This document shows positions 45,434 through 56,159 of a DNA stretch of 64,000 bases, piece by piece; within the stretch, counting starts at the first letter, position 1, and each line of letters begins with the position of its first letter. The position numbers and the translations under genes were made by a program. The stretch is from Pogona vitticeps (Eukaryota; Chordata; Lepidosauria; Squamata; Agamidae): contig NC_135786.1 of the NCBI RefSeq assembly GCF_051106095.1, positions 144,631,001 to 144,695,000 on the forward strand, written 5' to 3'. The notes below the pieces were generated by a model. The model was given only the letters and a program-made list of their open reading frames with translations, searched no databases and was not told where the DNA came from.

Positions 45434-46904
45434 TGAATGGCTGCAAAAACACATACTGGCTTTACACTGATTCACAAAATGAGAGTCAAGGATCAGCAAA
45501 GGGTGGGATTAGAGGCCCAAAAGCTGTGGGCTGTGGCACATATTGAACCTCATCTGATTGAGAGGCCAGTGTGGGTGCTGACTCTGAAAGAATCTGTGGT
45601 CTCTCTGTAATCACCTAGTCATACAGAAGCATAGAATAGGCTGTGAATCAAGACACAGCAAAGCTGAATCTGAATTGGCTGCCAGTGTAGTCACAGCCTG
45701 AGTCTGCTGTTTATACTTGTTCTGGATTATTTATTTGTAGCATTCTCTTATGACCAGAATTTCTTGGTGACAAGTAGTCTGAATCCCTGGTGATTAATAT
45801 CCGTTGGGTCACAGATATCATAAAGCTGACCCTTTGAATCATTAGGCTTTAAAGGTTCCTTTTGCCCTTAAGGAAATGCTCATTAGGCCCATTAGGAAGA
45901 AACCAAGCTTGGCGGCAGACAACACTGGCAATTATAGGCCTGTCGCCGAAGTTTCTTTCCTTAGCAAGGTAGTTGAGAGAGGGTGGTGGTCAATCAGCTT
46001 CAGGCTTTCTTGGATGAAACTGATGCCCTGGATTCATTTCAGTCGGGCCTCAGATTGTGCCACAGCACAGAAACGGCATTGGTTGCCCTGATGGATGACC
46101 TACCTAGGGAGGCCGATGGGGGCAAAATGATATCTCAGCCACCTTTGTTACTGTCAACCACGGTATCCTCCTAGGGAGGCTCTCTGTGTTGGGGATTGGG
46201 GGCCTTGCTCTCACTTGGGTCTGGTCCTTCTTGGAGGGCCATCCTCAGAGAGTGCAGCTTGGGGTGAATATATCAGCCCTGTGGTGCCTCAGTTGTGGGG
46301 TCCCGCAGGGTTTGATCATCTCCCCAATGCTGTTTAACATCTATATGAGGCTGTTTGGGGGGGGGGTCATCCAGGGATGTGGAGCTTCGTGCCATCAATA
46401 TGCCGATGACACCCAGCTCTACATCTCCTTTTTTCCAACTGCAGTGGAAGCCGTTCCGTACTTTGGGCGCTGCCTGGAGGCTGTCTTAGAATGGATGCAG
46501 TCGAATGGACTGAGGTTGAACCCAGACAAGATGGAGGTCCTGCAGGTGGATGGCCCTGATGGTTTGGGGAACTCCCTCTCTTTTGGGGGGTGATTCTCAT
46601 CACAAAAAATTCAGTTCACAGTCTAGGGGTCCATCTTGACCTGGCACTTACCATGGAGACCCAAGTAATGTCCGTGGTTCGGTCCACCCACTTACATCTT
46701 CAGCGGATTGCCCAGCTGCGTTCCTATCTAGATGCAGAGGTGCTCACCACGCTGGTCCATGTGCTTGTAGTCTCAAGAATAGACTACTGTAACACTCTCT
46801 ACATGAGGCTTCCTTTGAGACTGATGTGGAAGCTCCAGATTGTTCAGAATATGGAGTCAGTTTAGTAACAGGGGGAAAAAGATTTCACCATATTTTCCCT
46901 ACCT

Positions 46905-46976
46905 TGGCCACCTTATATTCTGTAAGCCGCCCAGAGTGGTAGAATATACCAGATGGGTGGGATATATATATATATA

Positions 46977-47039
<63 letters not shown>
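46905..47039 (+). mobile_element. LINE tail inserted in the L2-like LINE
   Basis: The phrase tctgtaagccgcccagagtgg...agatgggtgggatatatat then (AAAT)n is a complete L2-type 3' end sitting inside the coding part of the host LINE, whose reading resumes directly after it. It is a very short 5'-truncated copy, younger than the host. The (AAAT)n run (46977-47038) is its expanded tail. Confidence 0.7.
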
Positions 47040-47040
<1 letters not shown>

Positions 47041-47483
47041 GCTGGTTACCTATCTGCTTCTGCATTGATTTCAAGGTGCTAACGATTGCATACAAAGCCC
47101 TAAATGGTTTGGGCCCTCGATACCTGGCAGAGTGCCTTCTTCCACCTAGTTCAACCCATATCACTCATTCCAGTCAGGCTGGACGGTTGAGGGGCCTAAT
47201 GCCAAGAGAGGTCTGAACCCTCACATCTGGAACAAGTTACTTGCAGAGATCCACCTGGCCCCCTTGCTGAGCGCCTTCAAGACCAATCTGAATACATGGC
47301 TATACAGGCAGGCCTTCCCTCCAGCCATCACCTAGCCTATCTCCCCTTTTCTTTTTTCCTAACTTTCTTTGTCCATCTTGGACTCTGTGAGTAACTCGGA
47401 TTTTAACTTGAGTTCATTTTTTATGCTTTATGTAAACCACCCAGAATAGACATGTTCTAGATGGGCGGTATATATGTTTAATG

Positions 47484-47576
47484 AATGAATGAATGAATGA
47501 ATGAATGAATGAATGAATGAATGAATGAATTAATTAATTAATTAATTAATTAATTAATTAATTAATTAATTAATTA
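47484..47576. repeat. (AATG)n-(AATT)n microsatellite
   Basis: About eleven AATG units, then about twelve AATT units, at the 3' end of the L2-like LINE. Confidence 0.95.
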
Positions 47577-47579
47577 GTA

Positions 47580-48580
47580 TTAGAAGCTGTTTTGACAGAA
47601 CTTTGTTTTTCATACATGGCTAAAGTGTTACCTGGCAATGCAAGCAATTGTACAAACAGTTGGGGCAGAAAAAAGGAAAGATGAAAAAGAGGAAAAGGGG
47701 TCAGAAAGAAATACCTGGCTGTAAGCACAGCAGTCAGAACACAAGAATGTCTCACTTTCTTGGTTGCTTACCATAGTGAAGGACTTCCCATTCCTCTTGC
47801 TGGTCAGACTCTTGTAGTCTCTGGGTGCAATGCCACATTAAAATGAGCATTTCAGATGGTGACTTTTATTGAGCTACAACTTTCTTAACTCTTCTCCCCA
47901 GCAGACACCATAGATGAAGGATTGTGGGAGCTGTCACCCACAAAATTAAAGACTACAGGCTCTGGGGTTAAGGATGAAACTCATTTGACTGTGCTAGGCA
48001 AGAATATCCTCTGTTTTCTTGCCCGAATGTATCTTTCTTCCATTTACTCTTGCAGGAAATCAACAAGGTTGTGATCTTTCTGCCATTTTTATAATATTCT
48101 GTCTGAGATGACCTAGAGCCAGCAGGAAGCAAAATGAAGAAGAGAAACAATTAAGAAAAAAGGGCTCAGTTTCAAAATCCATAAACAGCAGCCCAGCTCA
48201 GGGATCTGGAGATATGAAAATGCCATTGGGAAAGTACAGCTCTAGCCCAGCCCATTGAATGCTGATGCATCATCAATAGCTGACCCCAGACAATATAGAA
48301 TTGGCTTAGCTTAAAAGGAGGCCTTGCCCACAGATGTCTTCTGCAAGAGTACAGACATGTTGCTGCTGAGGTGCCCAAGTTTCCTGCTTCTCAAATTCAG
48401 ATGTCTGGCCAAGGCTGCTTGATTCAGAATATGAGTACAGATTTGGTGAAATCAGTGGCCAGGCAGAGAGGGCCCTCTTTGATACAAGCATATTAAGTTG
48501 TTCCTCTCTCACAGAGGTCAGTTTCTCTTATCATTCATCAGTCACTATTTCTTTCCTCCAATAACTTGAGCGTTGGATAT
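47580..48580. other. No recognisable feature
   Basis: Non-coding with short frames lacking motifs. Confidence 0.5.
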
Positions 48581-48581
48581 A

Positions 48582-49018
48582 CAGTGGTGCCTCACTTGAC
48601 AATGTTAATTCGTTCCAGCAAAATCGCTGTAGAGTGAAAACGTCGTCAAACGAAATAAAAAACCCCACTGAAACGCATTGAAAACCGTTGAATGTGTTCC
48701 AATGGACTGAATACCTGCTCATCCAGTGAAGATCTTCCACACAGCAGCCATTTTCTGGTGCCTGTTAAGTGAAAAAGCCTTCCTAAAAACAGCGGGGGGG
48801 GCATTTTATTCAGCCGGCGGCCATTTTGAAACCCGACAATCAGCTGTTTGCTGATCGTTGTAAAACAAAAACCTGTTCCCGAAGCAGGGAAAAGATCATC
48901 ATAAAGCAGAAAAAACCCATTTAAACCATTGTTTTGTGATCACAAAAGCGATCGCAAAAACCTAATCATACATTGATTTCCTCATTAAGCGAGGCAATCG
49001 ATAAGCAAGGCACCACTG
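48582..49018. mobile_element. Tigger/pogo-like MITE
   Basis: Starts CAGTGGTGCCTCACTTGAC and ends AAGCAAGGCACCACTG between TA dinucleotides (48580-48581, 49019-49020). It is the reverse-orientation sibling of 28416-28851, with nearly identical length and the same gcgatcgcaaaa and cagctgtttgctgatcgt words. Confidence 0.85.
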
Positions 49019-49074
49019 TACTGAGACTGACAGAGCTGCCTGATAACAAGTTTTTTTGGGTACAGGCTTGTTAG

Positions 49075-49370
49075 CTCCTTTTTCTATCAATCACAATGCA
49101 ATCATTTGGGAGGGAGAGAAATCACCCCCAAATTGTCTTTAGCTGCATCTTTCTGAGCCCTCCCTTTTTGGAGTGAGCAGGATTGTTCTTATTTGGTCTG
49201 TTTCCAGTAAAAAGCCTTTTTCTGTTTCAAATTCCTAAGACTGTGAAGTGGCTTAATAAGTGAGCCACTTCAGGATATCAGCAAATTGAACACTTCCTCT
49301 GCTCCTTATTAAACCACTTCACAATCTCAGGAATTCAAAATGGAAAGAGGCAGAACAAGGAGGGTTGCTT
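49075..49370. repeat. Unnamed hairpin-forming dispersed repeat, copy 1
   Basis: The phrase gtgaagtggcttaataag (about 49245-49260) returns inverted as cttattaaaccacttcac (about 49305-49322), with flanking attcct/aggaat also paired. The block from gagcaggattgtt to ggatatcagcaaattgaac recurs at 56160-56428. I do not recognise the family. Confidence 0.55.
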
Positions 49371-49866
49371 GAACCCTGATATGCCATTTGGATGCAGGGA
49401 TCACAACAAATGGCATATTGCACCTCCACACAACCCTATTTAGCCCAAACCAACCCACCCCAAAATGACCAGTATTAATGTGCCCTTATTGTCTCCCATC
49501 AGCATCTACTGTATGAGATGTGGGAAACCTCTTAAGAGAACAATGTAAAGCTAGATTTAAATATTTGTAGATGTTAGTACTATTGCTGCTGTTTCTTCAG
49601 CTCCTGCCCTTTACAATTCTCTGCAATGTTCCAAGCAGATCTAGCCTTCTTCGCACCCTCATTAACACTGTGTAACTAGTAACCAGGGCTGTTTGTGTCG
49701 AGAGTTCTGGGAACTTGTTTAAGTTCCAGTAACATACACAGCGGAAGGCCAGCTCCTTAAGGTTAGAGTTAGCTGTAGAAGCCCCCTTTTACCCAATTGT
49801 TCTTGGTATCCACCCTCATCAAAGCCTAGCACTTTAGAAAATAAGACTCAGGAGGCAATCTTTAAG

Positions 49867-49874
49867 TATAAAAA
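49867..49874 (+). promoter_or_regulatory. TATA-like box upstream of an unidentified open frame
   Basis: TATAAAAA lies about 340 bases before the ATG at 50212, with no other TATA match between. On the other strand the same bases sit just downstream of an aataaa-like signal (tgaataaagaac). Direction and function are unknown. Confidence 0.25.
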
Positions 49875-50211
49875 GGTTTTGTGTTCTTTATTCACTTAAA
49901 GTCCATTTCTGAAACAGGCACTCATTAGGCTTAAAGTTGATTGAAGAAAAAGTTACAAAAGTAAGATTTGTTTTCTCAGCCCACGTGGCTGGTAGGATCT
50001 CCAGGATGCAGAGGTGCAGCCTGGAGACCCAGCATCTTCCAAGGTGAAGAAGGATCTGACCCAAGAAGAGAGTCTCTGAGACACGTGTGGAGGAGAAGGG
50101 AAGAACAAGGGCAGAATTTCTCTAGCTTGGGAAAAACAAGCCCCTCTGATTAGTTAGCATGCAAACAAACAAGCAAACAAGTTAGTCTGTGATGGAGACC
50201 CCTCTTCCCAT

Positions 50212-50880
50212 GTGTTGAAATTTACATCAAGATTGCTCACTAGCCAGCAGTTTGCACCTGGTGTTTCTATGTCACGATGTAGTAAAGCTTATTGTGAAGG
50301 TGATCAAGAGAGTGTGCCGTCCTCCGTTAAAAAGGAAGATGTAGAGGAAGGCGGATGTGTGGAAGGGGTGCTGATAGAACTGGACCAAACGGAGGTGGTG
50401 TCTGAGAGGGCTGAAGAGGTGTGTCTTGTGGAAGAAGGAGGGGAGGAGGTGGATCTAATTATGTGGGAGGAGATAAAAGAAGGAGGAGGCGTGCGGGACT
50501 TTAGAACTTGGACGGACTTAAACGTAGACAGACCAAGACACCGAGGGGTCCAGACTGAGCCCATTCTCGACCAAAGTCAAACGTCTGGAACAGCATCGGG
50601 GTTCCCCAGTCTGATGACAGGAGGGGGACTACTGCCGGATCCACCGTTCCTGGGAGCCAAAGGCAGAGGTATTGAGCCCCTGGAATGGAAGGTTTCAGTT
50701 TTCCCCCTGAACTATCCTGGGGGAGGGAGGCGTGTGATCCGGCCCGGGCCAGAATATCAGAAGAGACCTTTAGAGGGAGATTGGGCCCGCCACCTTTGCT
50801 GCGGCACGGTGTGTGCACTGAGGAGCGCGCCCTTGCGTCAGATGACAGACAGGGAGAAGTTTGGGCCAGCTCCCTTCTAG
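50212..50880 (+). CDS. Unidentified open frame, acidic protein of 222 codons
   Basis: It is by far the longest non-repetitive, non-LINE frame in the window and lies in a GC-richer stretch with CpG. The predicted protein has a strongly acidic segment at about residues 38-95 (many Glu/Asp: EEVCLVEEGGEEVD), then a Gly/Pro-rich part (PGGGRRVIRPGPEYQKRPLEG). No domain, signal peptide or membrane segment is evident. The start is the first ATG of the frame; a second Met at residue 20 is possible. A second open frame (50685-51092) overlaps its end in another phase. It may be a host exon, a retrogene, or a remnant of a captured or virus-derived gene. I recognise no family and do not join the two frames. 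Confidence 0.4.
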   Translation: MLKFTSRLLTSQQFAPGVSMSRCSKAYCEGDQESVPSSVKKEDVEEGGCVEGVLIELDQTEVVSERAEEVCLVEEGGEEVDLIMWEEIKEGGGVRDFRTWTDLNVDRPRHRGVQTEPILDQSQTSGTASGFPSLMTGGGLLPDPPFLGAKGRGIEPLEWKVSVFPLNYPGGGRRVIRPGPEYQKRPLEGDWARHLCCGTVCALRSAPLRQMTDREKFGPAPF

Positions 50881-51092
50881 GAGAACAAACCGCGGTTCCT
50901 ACTGTTCATCCTAAGAAGTATCATTTGTTGAACGATCGGTTGTTGCAAGATCCGTTTGATCCTGTAGAGTTGGAAGCTGTTTACAATAAAGTGTTTAATA
51001 ATGAACCCCGTGATGAGCCTCCGTGTCTGTTTCCCGCCTTCACTACAAGTGCCCCCCCCCCGCTGGAGAAGGACCTTCTTACACTTATATAA
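50685..51092 (+). CDS. Unidentified open frame of 135 codons overlapping the previous one
   Basis: It overlaps the 50212-50880 frame by 196 bases in a different phase and continues past it. The part after the overlap has a balanced, protein-like composition (LLNDRLLQDPFDPVELEAVYN, then PPCLFPAF) and ends LEKDLLTLI. An aataaa lies about 170 bases downstream (51261-51266). No family is recognised. The non-overlapping portion looks more like coding sequence than most frames in this window, but that is a visual judgement. Confidence 0.35.
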   Translation: MEGFSFPPELSWGREACDPARARISEETFRGRLGPPPLLRHGVCTEERALASDDRQGEVWASSLLGEQTAVPTVHPKKYHLLNDRLLQDPFDPVELEAVYNKVFNNEPRDEPPCLFPAFTTSAPPPLEKDLLTLI

Positions 51093-51599
51093 CAGAGTTC
51101 TTTCCAGTGAATGGGACAACCTATAAAGGTTTTTTTTTTTAAATCCTATTTTCACCGTCTGTGTTCGCTGTAGAAGGTCTTGACAAGCAAATTGTTCCGA
51201 ATGCCTGTTACAAACAAGCTGAATCAAATGTACTCCACAGACAAGGGATAAAAAAAAGTTAATAAAAGGTTACCAAGTCAACCCGGCGTTTGCAAGAACA
51301 GGATTTCTTTCTGTATAGTACTTTAGACTACATTGTTGCTTTGCTACCTTTTCAATTACGTTGGCTGAAATCCAGTGGCCAGCCTTATCTTGAAACAACC
51401 CATTGAATCGACTGCTAAATGTGATTCAACACTGAATGCAAATCTGGATGTGAGTCAACACTTAATGCAAATCCTACTGATGGATTGAATGATTCAACTT
51501 TACTTAGAAGGACCAATCAGATACTAACCTTATTAGTTTAACTAATAAAGATGCATCTTGGCAAGTAAGCCAAATAAGGACCTGAGAAACCAGTGATCA

Positions 51600-51841
51600 T
51601 CATAACCACTCTGAGAATCAGTCCTGCATTTATTAAGCTTTATCCACGATCAGGATCTGGGAGTTTTATTTTCATTAAAGCCTACACTGAAATAAGTTTG
51701 TTAGTCTTAATGGTGCCACAAAATGTTGCATTTATTCAGACTGTTGTTTATGCAGACACAGTTCCCTCACTGACAAATACCTTTTTCAGCTGCAAATCAC
51801 ATTGTTTGGAAGATTCTGGGAGCAGCAGTCCAAAAAAGTAA
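51600..51841 (+). repeat. Dispersed repeat, probably a Penelope-like 3' region
   Basis: The phrase aagtttgttagtcttaatggtgccacaa is part of a common reptile repeat whose complete copies carry the hammerhead-like core upstream. Here that core is not visible. The right end (gattctgggagcagcagtcc) may belong to an eroded hAT MITE. Confidence 0.4.
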
Positions 51842-51984
51842 CTGTTCTCACTCTACTTGAGACCCGCCAGATCCTGTCAGATGTTGCCTTGTGTCCAATG
51901 ATGAGATTCAAATAAATTAACAACAGGTTCTATGTCTCAATGACCATACAACAAACAAACAAACAAACAAATAAATAAATGCCC

Positions 51985-52583
51985 AGAAATTTTCATCGTG
52001 CAAGGCACATTTTCCCATAGGAATGGACTGAAATTTAATTAATTTATCCCTATGGGCAAAAAAACTCTGAAAAAGTCACTTACCAGGTAGGGAGCTGGGG
52101 AAGCACCACTGGAGGACTGGTGGGGGTCCCCCGCAATTGCGATCACTAGCTTTGGAAACCTCTAAAGGCTTCCTGAGCACCATTTTTGAATTTCCTGCTC
52201 TTTTCCCCTGACTTCTTCCATTTGGAGGCTTGCCTCTGATGGTGCTTGGCAAGCCTCTGAATGGAAAAAGGCAAGGGAAAAGGGCGGTAAATTCAAAAAT
52301 TGTGCTCAGGAAGTCTTCTGAGGCTTGCCCAGCACTATCGGAGGACTGCCGGGGGACCTCTGAAAGCGGCAATCGCAGTTGCAGGGGACCCCCACTAGTC
52401 CTCCGATAGTGCTTCCCCAGCTCCCTACCTGGTAAGTGACTTTTTCAGAGTTTTTTTGCCCATAGGAATGCATTAATTAAATTTCAATCCATTCCTATGG
52501 GAAAACATGCCTCGCAAGATGAAAATTTTGCAAGACGACAGGATTTGCGGAACGAATTATTTTCGTCTTGTGAGGCACCACTG
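51985..52583. mobile_element. Tigger-like foldback MITE lacking its left terminus
   Basis: The right end CTTGTGAGGCACCACTG|TA (52584-52585) is intact; the left TIR is missing. Arms 52064-52107 and 52408-52450 are near-perfect inverted repeats (gtcacttaccaggtaggg and ccctacctggtaagtgac), and an outer pair (cataggaatgg...ccattcctatg) is also paired. The end sequence matches the outer element at 28390-29255. Confidence 0.75.
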
Positions 52584-52589
52584 TATTAA

Positions 52590-53454
52590 AAGTGCAGTCT
52601 CCGTAAGAATGAATTCCCTTGGTTTTTTTTTTTTTTTGGTTACTATTCTAAAGATAAAGGGTCCTTGAAATGAAGGACGGGTGGAAGGGGGGTAGATTCA
52701 AGCAACATAGATGAGAGCAAGACTCTCATGCCATGACAGCTTTCACACAGAAACACGGTAGTGTAAGGTACCAGATGGAATGACTATTTCACCACAGAGC
52801 AACATCTTAAGTGCTGATCAGAACAGGACACTTTGTTTGCTATGGACTGGGAAATCCCCCTTTTCCCCAAAGAACTCTCTGCAAACATTGTCTGACAGAG
52901 GACAGAATATTAAACAGCAGTAAGAGTGAGATGGTATGGGGTGTGTGTGTGTGTTTCAGAACGCTTCTCTCCCAGCATGCTGGGACCAGCAGCGATATTC
53001 TATGGCTGGCGAGGCTGCTCCTCAAACAGAGGCCGTACCCAAAGACCACCTGAGGCCAATTTCAAGACCTCTTGACAGGAGATCTGCTTCCCTTCCTGGA
53101 CGAACTTGCAGGCTGAGCCCATGGGCCTTCCCCTCGGCTTGGGACACTCTTCCCCAATGACTTCTCCAAGTAGATTTTTGGAAGGAAAAGGGACAATCAC
53201 TCCCCTTTCCTCTGGCATCTTAAAATCGTTTCTGGATGTGCCAGAATCTCCATCAGGGCTGCACATCAGGAGGCGCTCTTGGTGTCTATTCAGTTCCTGT
53301 TTGAGATGACCAGTTCCCCTGCATGCACACCAGGTGAGGTTTCCTTGCCGGGGGGACAAAAATGACACAGAAGATTGGGCCAAATCCATATCGTATTATC
53401 ATTATTATTGCTATTATTATTACTTGATAAGAGATTGCTTTCCTACAGTAATCA
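52590..53454. other. GC-richer stretch with unassigned open frames
   Basis: Several frames overlap here, the longest being 129 codons on the minus strand (53000-53389). None has a recognisable motif, and no repeat family was identified. A host exon cannot be excluded. Confidence 0.35.
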
Positions 53455-53757
53455 CATGTTAACCTCTGGAATAACCTTCCCCCTGACATTCGTGCGGCTC
53501 CCTCACTGGGTACTTTTAAAAAACAACTAAAAACTTTGATGTACCGGCAGGCTTTCCCGTTTATTAATTCCTGATCACCCTTCCTTTTTTTTTCCTTAGT
53601 TTTCTCTCATCTTGTTGTAACTTTTTCTTTGTATGATTTATTTTAATCGTATTGTTGTTGTTTATTATTGTAAGCCGCCTAGAGTAATCTTGGTTGATTA
53701 GATAGGCGGGATATAAATAAAATAAATAAATAAATAATAAATAAATTAACCACTGAT
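53455..53757 (+). repeat. 3' end of an L2-like LINE
   Basis: It starts cctctggaataaccttcccc, continues ttttaaaaaacaactaaaaac, and ends gtaagccgcctagagtaatc...gataggcgggatataaataaaataaa. This is the usual 3' segment of the family, 5' truncated. Confidence 0.75.
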
Positions 53758-53759
53758 CT

Positions 53760-54479
53760 AGTTCAATAAAAACCTTTGTTGTGATATATATATATGAAGA
53801 TGCAGATCTGTGTGGCTTTGGGGGGGTCTCTTTTCAGGAGCATGTAGAATGTGCAAACCTCAGAGTCCACTGGACCTGCGCTAAGTGGAAAGGCTCCCAA
53901 GTTGTCCCTTCTCCCCTCCAAGGAGAAGGCAGCAGCGAATCAGATATTCAGAGGAGCCTGGCCACAGGCTGGGTGGATGGGGCCGCCATTTCTGATGGTG
54001 TCTCCAGATATCTCTTCTGTTCCAGCCTTGAGCTTTTGTCCTTCATCAGCACCAGCCACTTACATCCCTTCAGACTCTTCAGCTACCTCTAGCACTCAGA
54101 GAGGGATGGACGGACGGACTTCCTTTCTTTTTTACCCGCTTCCTTTATTCCTGTTGAACATCTATCCATGGCCAGCCAATGGTCCTTTTCCCAATCTCTT
54201 CCAAGAAAAAGCCTAAACACACACGGCTTCTGGGGATCTTATCCATGTTCTTCAGAAACTCAGCGTGCCTTATTTCACACTATTTCCTGGTTTGCTGTCT
54301 CATACACAGATAAGCCTTCCAAGCAACTTTCTTCTTAAGATTTTTCAAAATACACATCAATAGCTGTCTTCCCTTAGAAAAACACGATGAGCCTTTTTTA
54401 GAAGGAAGTGCCATAGAGATGTGTTGAGCCATGGCACTGTTGGGTGTGTGGTTAGTGATGACCAGGGCACTGTCCAATA
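53760..54479. other. Unassigned; two overlapping open frames
   Basis: Frames of 103 codons (53781-54092) and 121 codons (53851-54216) overlap on the plus strand without motifs. I see no known repeat. Confidence 0.35.
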
Positions 54480-54715
54480 GGTGTCTGACTAATGAGCTGT
54501 CAGGCGACTTTATGAGTCCCGTTTCTCTCTCACCTGTCTCTCCTGGCTCTCCTCCCCTGCCCTTTGTCTTCACAACCATCCTGTCAAGTGGGTCAGGCTG
54601 ACAGAAAGAGTGAGTGACGGGTCTGAGGTCCCCCGAGAGTTTCATGCTGAAGTGGAGATGTGAACCTGGGCCTCCCCCTACCCTAGTTCAACACTGTAAC
54701 CCTGAACCCACATCA
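54480..54715 (-). repeat. CORE/MIR-like SINE
   Basis: The minus strand reads a tRNA-like head (gttgaactagggtaggggg, then a caggttcacatctcc B box near 54660) followed by catgaaactc, cagcctgacccacttgacaggatggttgtga and aaagggcagg, typical of squamate CORE-SINEs. The 121-codon minus-strand frame over it is a by-product. Confidence 0.7.
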
Positions 54716-54825
54716 AATCGGCAGTAAAACTAGCAATTCTATTCACCCCACACAGCTACCCCAGAGTCCCTTTCTAAGTGGAACGAGAATGATATAAATA
54801 TTGTGTGGTTCTCTGGAACGTGAGT

Positions 54826-55030
54826 CCTGGCCACTGGACCTCTTTCTTGTGAGATTGAAACCTTTCGCTCTTCTTCCAAGTAGCTTCTTCAGTCTGAGGA
54901 GAGGTGGTAGGAGATTCCCGGATAGACCCTCTGACTCTTCCCAGACTGAAGAGGCTGCTGCTGGAAGAGTGGCGAAATGTTTCAGCCGACCAAGAAAGAA
55001 GTCCGGTTGCCGGGACTCGACCTCCGGAGC
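54826..55030. repeat. Inverted pair of hammerhead-like Penelope-type segments
   Basis: The minus-strand copy (54862-54892) reads CTGAAGA, GCU...AGC, GAAAG. The plus-strand copy (54946-54978) reads CTGAAGA, GCU...GGC, GAAAT. Flanking words are also mirrored (agtccggttgccggga and aggtccagtggcc). The two copies face each other about 50 bases apart, so the locus can form a hairpin. The same head-to-head layout is seen at 996-1227. Confidence 0.5.
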
Positions 55031-55420
55031 TCCATCATTTCTTGAAGAGCTTTCAGAAGGTCTCCCTTGCGTCCCTTTAACTTGCAACATCAGGTTCTGC
55101 CTGGGCTTCCCCTCAATCCGCTTCACTCCACCCAAGCTTTACCACTTGATCACTGGCTAGACGCCCAATCAATTTAATTTTCTTCCTGTCTTAACTCAAT
55201 TTTAACATGTCTTGAAAGTTTTTTGAACTCGACATATTTTCAAGTTGTATTATTCTTTGAGGTTGCACGTTGCAACTGCACATAGGTTTTCAGGGAACTT
55301 GCTTAACTTTCTAGCCCATTTTACTTTACTGATGCTACAGTTGTTTCAAAAAATAACTTCGGGTATCATTGTCAGTGTAGCCCAAGTGCAGAAAGCATAG
55401 AAGCCCTACAGCTGAGTTTA
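55031..55420. other. No recognisable feature
   Basis: Short non-coding spacer between the inverted pair and the next foldback element. Confidence 0.5.
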
Positions 55421-55984
55421 GAGATGGGCACAAACTGAATTGCAAACCTGAAAAAAACACAGACAAAGTTGGTTTGTAGTTTGGCTTGTGGTTCAGTTTG
55501 TGGATCTCATTTTGCAGAAACAAAGGAAAGCTTCTTTTCACTGGGTGTTTCATTTTGTTTTGGCCTGCCCCTCCCCCTGCCTCTGTTGCCTGCCTACCTG
55601 CCACCTCCTTCTCTTCCTCCTTCTCTGCCACAATGATAGACTGGCACATGCACAGACACAACAGGGCCAGCTCCCAGAAGTGATGGCGGGCTGCTGTTTC
55701 TGAGCATGCGCTGGCTTATCAGCTCATATACTGGTGCATCTGCAGAGACAGTGGCTCAGCATCACTTCCAGGAGCCAGGCCTGCTATCTCTGAAGTTGGT
55801 GACCGCTGCAGTTAAGAGCAGGAAGAGGCATAAGAAGGTATGGAGGTGATCGGGAAGGGGGTCAGGGCATTAGGTTCCCCATCCCCCAGGCACGAACTTG
55901 AGAAATGAATTGTCAACTGGTTCATTATTTCTGTGTTTGAGGGTCGTTCATGGCTGAACCATTTTTCTGGTTTGTGCCCATCTC
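55421..55984. mobile_element. Foldback MITE, GAGATGGGCAC ends
   Basis: It starts GAGATGGGCACAAAC and ends GTTTGTGCCCATCTC between TA dinucleotides (55419-55420, 55985-55986). The 564-base interior holds CT-rich and GC-rich parts unrelated to the 57147 copy. No transposase. Confidence 0.7.
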
Positions 55985-56159
55985 TAGTTGTGTTAATGAA
56001 GAGTCTTGTATTAACATGTTGCAATGCAATCCCATGGTCTTGCTACACATTTTTGAGTGAACGCCAGCATCATCTTATTTCAGTGAACCCGTAAGTCTAT
56101 TAGACTGACTATATGGGCATTTAGTTTCTGTTTGGTCCACTACAGGGACAATCTGGTTC

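Larger units (their letters stand above)
45845..47578 (+). mobile_element. L2-like LINE remnant, sense, with nested tail
   Basis: Reverse transcriptase pieces follow in order: IRPIRKKPSLA and NYRPVAEVSFLSKVV (45880-45975), LQAFLDETDALDSFQSG (about 45996-46046), TETALVALMDDL, CGVPQGLIISPMLFNIYM (about 46296-46350), CHQYADDTQLYISF (about 46389-46430) and LNPDKMEVLQV. The C-terminal part (SLGVHLDLALTMETQV, RIDYCNTLYM) runs to 46860, and after the insertion at 46905-47039 it resumes with the L-P-I-C-F-x-I-D-F-K-V-L-T-I-A-Y-K-A-L-N-G region near 47045-47110. The 3' UTR ends gatgggcggtatatatg followed by (AATG)n(AATT)n. Several frameshifts make it non-functional. Same family as 24440-26015, opposite strand. 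Confidence 0.85.

Noticed and set aside
49670-49960. LTR of an endogenous retrovirus
   Set aside because: A polyadenylation-like signal and a TATA-like word are present, but I found no second copy, no clear terminal TG...CA pair with duplication and no primer-binding site.
53000-53389. 129-codon minus-strand frame as a host exon
   Set aside because: No motif, no convincing splice sites that I could place, and a competing plus-strand frame. Left as unassigned.
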